From an uncultured bacterium (GTDB taxonomy: Bacteria > Actinomycetota > Aquicultoria > SKW223): DNA of 8,937 nt. Numbering within the stretch: position 1 is the stretch's first letter; every line of letters starts with the position of its first letter. Below the pieces are notes generated by a model that saw only the letters and a list, made by a program, of their open reading frames with translations, searched no databases and was not told the DNA's origin. Below, piece by piece: positions 6,777 to 8,937 of this stretch. The DNA is taken from contig CALIRS010000145.1 of NCBI GenBank assembly GCA_938042205.1, forward strand, positions 1-8,937, given 5' to 3'. The translations under genes and the position numbers were made by a program.

Positions 6777-7214
6777 CTATCGGTTTATCGAGTCGGTAAA
6801 CGTTTCTCCCTGAATAGTGATTTTAACTTTACCTGGTAGACATACTATGCTTTCGCCGGAAGCGCTTATCCTGCCCTGCTTTATACAATATTTATCTTTA
6901 CAGGGCGAGTCGACAACTTTAACAAAGCCGTCACCAATTTCGACAGTCATCACACCAAGTTCTCCTTCTATGTAAACCAACCTGTCTTTGCCTATTTTAA
7001 AAAGTTTCTTTTCTTTTGGTGTTTCAATAAGAATCAAATTTGCTGAAGAGCTGGTACCTGCAGGGGTAACGACAACGGTTGAAACTAAGAAAATCATGAT
7101 TAGCAAAAATGAGACCAGAATATCAAATAGTTTGATACCGGAAATCTTATATAACTTTAATACACTTCGTGGGGCATTTTTCGACGCAGGGGAATCCTGC
7201 CTCTGACTTTTCAT
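6777..7214 (-). CDS. NusG domain II-containing membrane-anchored protein (EetA-like)
   Basis: This is a small protein of 145 residues. A basic N-terminal stretch of about 25 residues is followed by one membrane segment (about 28-50) and then an extracytoplasmic beta-rich NusG-II domain (about 60-138). Conserved family features are 'DSPCKDKYCIKQG' (102-114, with C105 and C110) and 'SIVCLPGKVKI' (122-132, with C125). It is not the transcription factor NusG, because it lacks the NGN and KOW parts and carries a membrane anchor. The role is not established. Relatives sit beside Rnf genes and beside Gx transporters, and EetA of extracellular electron transfer loci is, as I recall, of this type, so an electron-transfer or flavin-related role is inferred. 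The ATG at 7214 lies 68 bases inside rnfB, with GGTGG (7218-7222) only 3 bases upstream. The next Met, residue 40, is inside the membrane segment, and no better start exists after the rnfB stop. Confidence 0.83.
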   Translation of the reverse strand: MKSQRQDSPASKNAPRSVLKLYKISGIKLFDILVSFLLIMIFLVSTVVVTPAGTSSSANLILIETPKEKKLFKIGKDRLVYIEGELGVMTVEIGDGFVKVVDSPCKDKYCIKQGRISASGESIVCLPGKVKITIQGETFTDSINR

Positions 7215-7944
7215 AATCCACCAGAGCTAAATTATCCTTTACAATGTAAGTTTCGGGACACTGCTTTTCGCATATTCTACAGGCAATACATCCAACGTCA
7301 CAAACCTTGCGTGTCTCTTTGCCGATATCCTTATTACTACAGGCAATAATCACTTTAGCTGATTTCGGAACCAAATCAATCAAGTTTCTGGGACAGGCTT
7401 TGACACAGAGACCGCAACGAGTACATTTTTCATCAATAAAAACGGGTAATCCTCTTTCATCAAGATAAATAGCATCAAAAGGACAGGATGAAATGCAATC
7501 TCCGAAACCGATGCATCCATATGAACAGGGGATATCTCCCCCGGTGGAAAGTTGCGCCGCAAAACAGCTCATCTCTCCATTGTAAATAAACCTTTTCTCA
7601 ACCTCGTTTCTTCCTTTTCCACAATGAACTACCGGCTTTGTAGTGTAAACCGGTGCTTCTATTGAAACACCGTAAACCTCTGACAGTGCTTTTGTCGTTT
7701 CTTCTCCACCTGCAAGACAGACATTAAGAGAAACTTCACCTTTAACTATTGCTTCTGCAGCCTCTTCACATCCCGCATAACCACAGGCGCCGCAGTTGAG
7801 TCCAGGGAGTGCTTCAATAGTAGCTTCAAGCTTGGGATCAATTTCAACTCTCATTCGCACGCTTACATAAGCCAAAAGCCCGCCTAAAATAATTCCGATA
7901 CCACCCAGTATGCCAGCTGCAGTAAAAATAAGACCGTAATTCAA
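7147..7944 (-). CDS. rnfB: RnfB, iron-sulfur subunit of the Rnf complex
   Basis: This is the ferredoxin-accepting subunit of the membrane Rnf complex, which couples ferredoxin oxidation and NAD+ reduction to Na+ or H+ export. It has 265 residues. A single N-terminal membrane segment (about 5-28) is followed by the Rnf-type 4Fe-4S domain with C51, C54, C59 and C76. Next comes a ferredoxin pair: C140/C144/C150/C154 ('GCIGFGDC') and C174/C177/C180/C184. A second pair follows: C219/C222/C225/C229, and a final motif in which only C253 and C257 remain. The usual first two cysteines of that last motif are Ser247 and Gly250, so one cluster is probably missing. The TTG at 7944 is the start, supported by AGGAGGT (7951-7957) 6 bases away. 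It begins 18 bases after rnfA, and its 3' end overlaps the NusG-II gene by 68 bases. Confidence 0.95.
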   Translation of the reverse strand: MNYGLIFTAAGILGGIGIILGGLLAYVSVRMRVEIDPKLEATIEALPGLNCGACGYAGCEEAAEAIVKGEVSLNVCLAGGEETTKALSEVYGVSIEAPVYTTKPVVHCGKGRNEVEKRFIYNGEMSCFAAQLSTGGDIPCSYGCIGFGDCISSCPFDAIYLDERGLPVFIDEKCTRCGLCVKACPRNLIDLVPKSAKVIIACSNKDIGKETRKVCDVGCIACRICEKQCPETYIVKDNLALVDYEKSEAGFPCVEKCPTKCIKVI

Positions 7945-7950
7945 GTTAAA

Positions 7951-7957
7951 ACCTCCT
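7951..7957 (-). promoter_or_regulatory. Shine-Dalgarno site deciding the TTG start of rnfB
   Basis: AGGAGGT reads on the minus strand 6 bases before the TTG at 7944. It is the strongest ribosome site in the window and supports the TTG start. Confidence 0.8.
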
Positions 7958-7962
7958 GACTA

Positions 7963-8583
7963 TTAAAGTCCAAAAAGACCTGTAAAACCTACAAACCCGA
8001 GTGAAAATAAAGCTGCTGTGATAAAAGCTATCGGAGCTCCTTTGAAAGATTCAGGAATTGGTGCTGTTTCCAGTCTTTCCCTGATAGACGCAAAACTGAC
8101 TATGACAAAACCAAATCCCAGCGCGATTCCGATGCTGTAAACGACAGCTTCAATAAAGGTAAAATTGTAAGCCATTCCCATTTTAAAAAATCCGGGTTTA
8201 ACGGATTCAGTAGCTGCTGCCAGAACAGCACAATTAGTAGTTATTAATGGAAGATAAATCCCCATCGCTTTGAACAAAGCTGGACTTACCTTGCGGAGCA
8301 CGAGTTCTACCAGCTGTACTAGACCAGCAATCACCAGAATAAAAGTGATAATATAGAGAAAAGCCTCGACTCCGAAAGGAACTAAAAAAGCACGATAAAT
8401 AATCCAGCTAACTGAAGTTGCCATGCTCATTACAAAAATGACTGCAAAGCTCATACCAATAGAGGTCTCCACTTTTCTGGAGACGCCAAAGAATGGGCAT
8501 AGCCCGATGAACCTCACCAGAAGAATATTGTTTACCAAAGCAGCACCAATTATCAATAATCCTAAATGTGTTAATGTGCTCAT
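7963..8583 (-). CDS. rnfA: RnfA, membrane subunit of the Rnf complex
   Basis: This integral membrane subunit of the ferredoxin:NAD+ oxidoreductase is homologous to NqrE. It has 206 residues and six hydrophobic segments. The N-terminal 'VNNILLVRFIGLCPFFGVS' (17-35) carries Cys29, and 'GIYLPLITTNCAVLAAA' (108-124) carries Cys118. In the Nqr/Rnf family these two inverted half-helix motifs each supply cysteines for a [2Fe-2S] centre shared between RnfA and RnfE in the membrane. The ATG at 8583 starts 2 bases after the rnfE stop, and GAGGTA (8591-8596, inside the rnfE end) lies 7 bases upstream, so the two are translationally linked. RnfE is the close paralogue. The 'TTNCAVL' form and the position between rnfE and rnfB fit RnfA. 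Confidence 0.95.
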   Translation of the reverse strand: MSTLTHLGLLIIGAALVNNILLVRFIGLCPFFGVSRKVETSIGMSFAVIFVMSMATSVSWIIYRAFLVPFGVEAFLYIITFILVIAGLVQLVELVLRKVSPALFKAMGIYLPLITTNCAVLAAATESVKPGFFKMGMAYNFTFIEAVVYSIGIALGFGFVIVSFASIRERLETAPIPESFKGAPIAFITAALFSLGFVGFTGLFGL

Positions 8584-8585
8584 TT

Positions 8586-8937
8586 CTAACTACCTCTTTT
8601 TAAATAGGTGTTTGCCAGCACCATCAGAAAAGCAAAAGTCAAAAAGGCTCCCGGAAACATTATTAAAATTCTAATAGGCTCAAAACCAGCTGGTAGAGCA
8701 AAGAGAGTTTCGCCAAACGCTACCAGTCTACCTGAACCAAATGTCTCTCTAAAAAACCCCATAATGACCAAAACCAGCGTATATCCTAAACCGATTCCCA
8801 ATGCGTCTGCAATTGAATAAATAACTTTCTCACGAGAAGCAAAGATTTCCACTCTTCCAAGAATCATACAGTTAACTACTATCAGGGGAATCCAGATTCC
8901 AAGTACCTTATACATCGCTGGATTAAAAGCCTGAAGA
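8586..8937 (-). CDS. rnfE: RnfE, membrane subunit of the Rnf complex, 5' end outside the window
   Basis: Only the C-terminal 116 or so codons are present. The frame stays open to the right edge, with seven codons (LQAFNPA) before the first internal Met at 8915, so that Met is not the start. Full-length relatives have about 195-210 residues. The motif 'GIWIPLIVVNCMILGR' marks RnfE/NqrD proteins, and its Cys is the second of the pair that binds the intramembrane [2Fe-2S] centre with RnfA. The first Cys must lie outside the window. Further segments, 'GIGLGYTLVLVIMGFFRE' and 'FPGAFLTFAFLMVLANTY', are membrane helices of the family. The gene ends with TAG 2 bases before rnfA. This matches the common rnfCDGEAB order, so rnfG is expected next to the right. 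Confidence 0.94.
   Translation of the reverse strand, partial: LQAFNPAMYKVLGIWIPLIVVNCMILGRVEIFASREKVIYSIADALGIGLGYTLVLVIMGFFRETFGSGRLVAFGETLFALPAGFEPIRILIMFPGAFLTFAFLMVLANTYLKRGS

Noticed and set aside
6777..7214. Reading the NusG-II protein as transcription elongation factor NusG
   Set aside because: It has a membrane segment and lacks the NGN and KOW domains; only domain II is shared.
1..8937. CRISPR arrays, insertion sequences, tRNA or rRNA genes, defence systems
   Set aside because: I saw no regularly spaced repeats, terminal inverted repeats, transposase motifs or structured RNA genes. Nearly all sequence is accounted for by conserved coding regions.

Overview
The window is about 8.9 kb of densely packed coding sequence. 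Every supported gene lies on the minus strand, so transcription runs from right to left. No stretch longer than about 66 bases lacks a gene. The content suggests an anaerobic, rod-shaped Firmicute of the clostridial kind. The evidence is an Rnf complex in E-A-B order, a NusG-II/Gx-transporter pair, an mreBCD-mrdA-rodA cluster, strong AGGAGG-type ribosome sites, and frequent TTG and GTG starts. Base composition is moderately AT-rich. The species cannot be named from this sequence.

Right part (8937 to 6185): the 3' half of rnfE enters from the right edge, followed by rnfA and rnfB. These encode membrane and iron-sulfur subunits of the Na+/H+-pumping ferredoxin:NAD+ oxidoreductase. rnfC, rnfD and rnfG presumably lie beyond the right edge. 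rnfB overlaps by 68 bases a small membrane-anchored NusG-domain-II protein. That gene is followed by a Gx-transporter (PF07456-type) membrane protein. The last two resemble the EetA/EetB pair known from flavin-based extracellular electron transfer loci.

Middle and left part (6184 to 776): a 66-base gap with a possible extended -10 promoter precedes a complete elongation (Rod) module: mreB, mreC, mreD, mrdA (PBP2) and rodA. The last four genes are joined by stop/start overlaps of a few bases. MreB filaments, the MreC/MreD membrane partners, the PBP2 transpeptidase and the RodA glycan polymerase together build the lateral cell wall. The maf, radC and minCDE genes often seen around this cluster in clostridia and bacilli are absent here.

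Left edge (740 to 1): a gene with a good ribosome site starts 35 bases after rodA and runs out of the window. I do not recognise its product with confidence.

The most notable observations are three. RnfB has lost two cluster-ligand cysteines in its last ferredoxin motif, inside the segment overlapped by the next gene. PBP2 has a Cys3His set whose spacing matches the zinc site described in Acinetobacter PBP2. The Rnf, EetAB-like and Rod genes are directly linked. I found no wholly new system.
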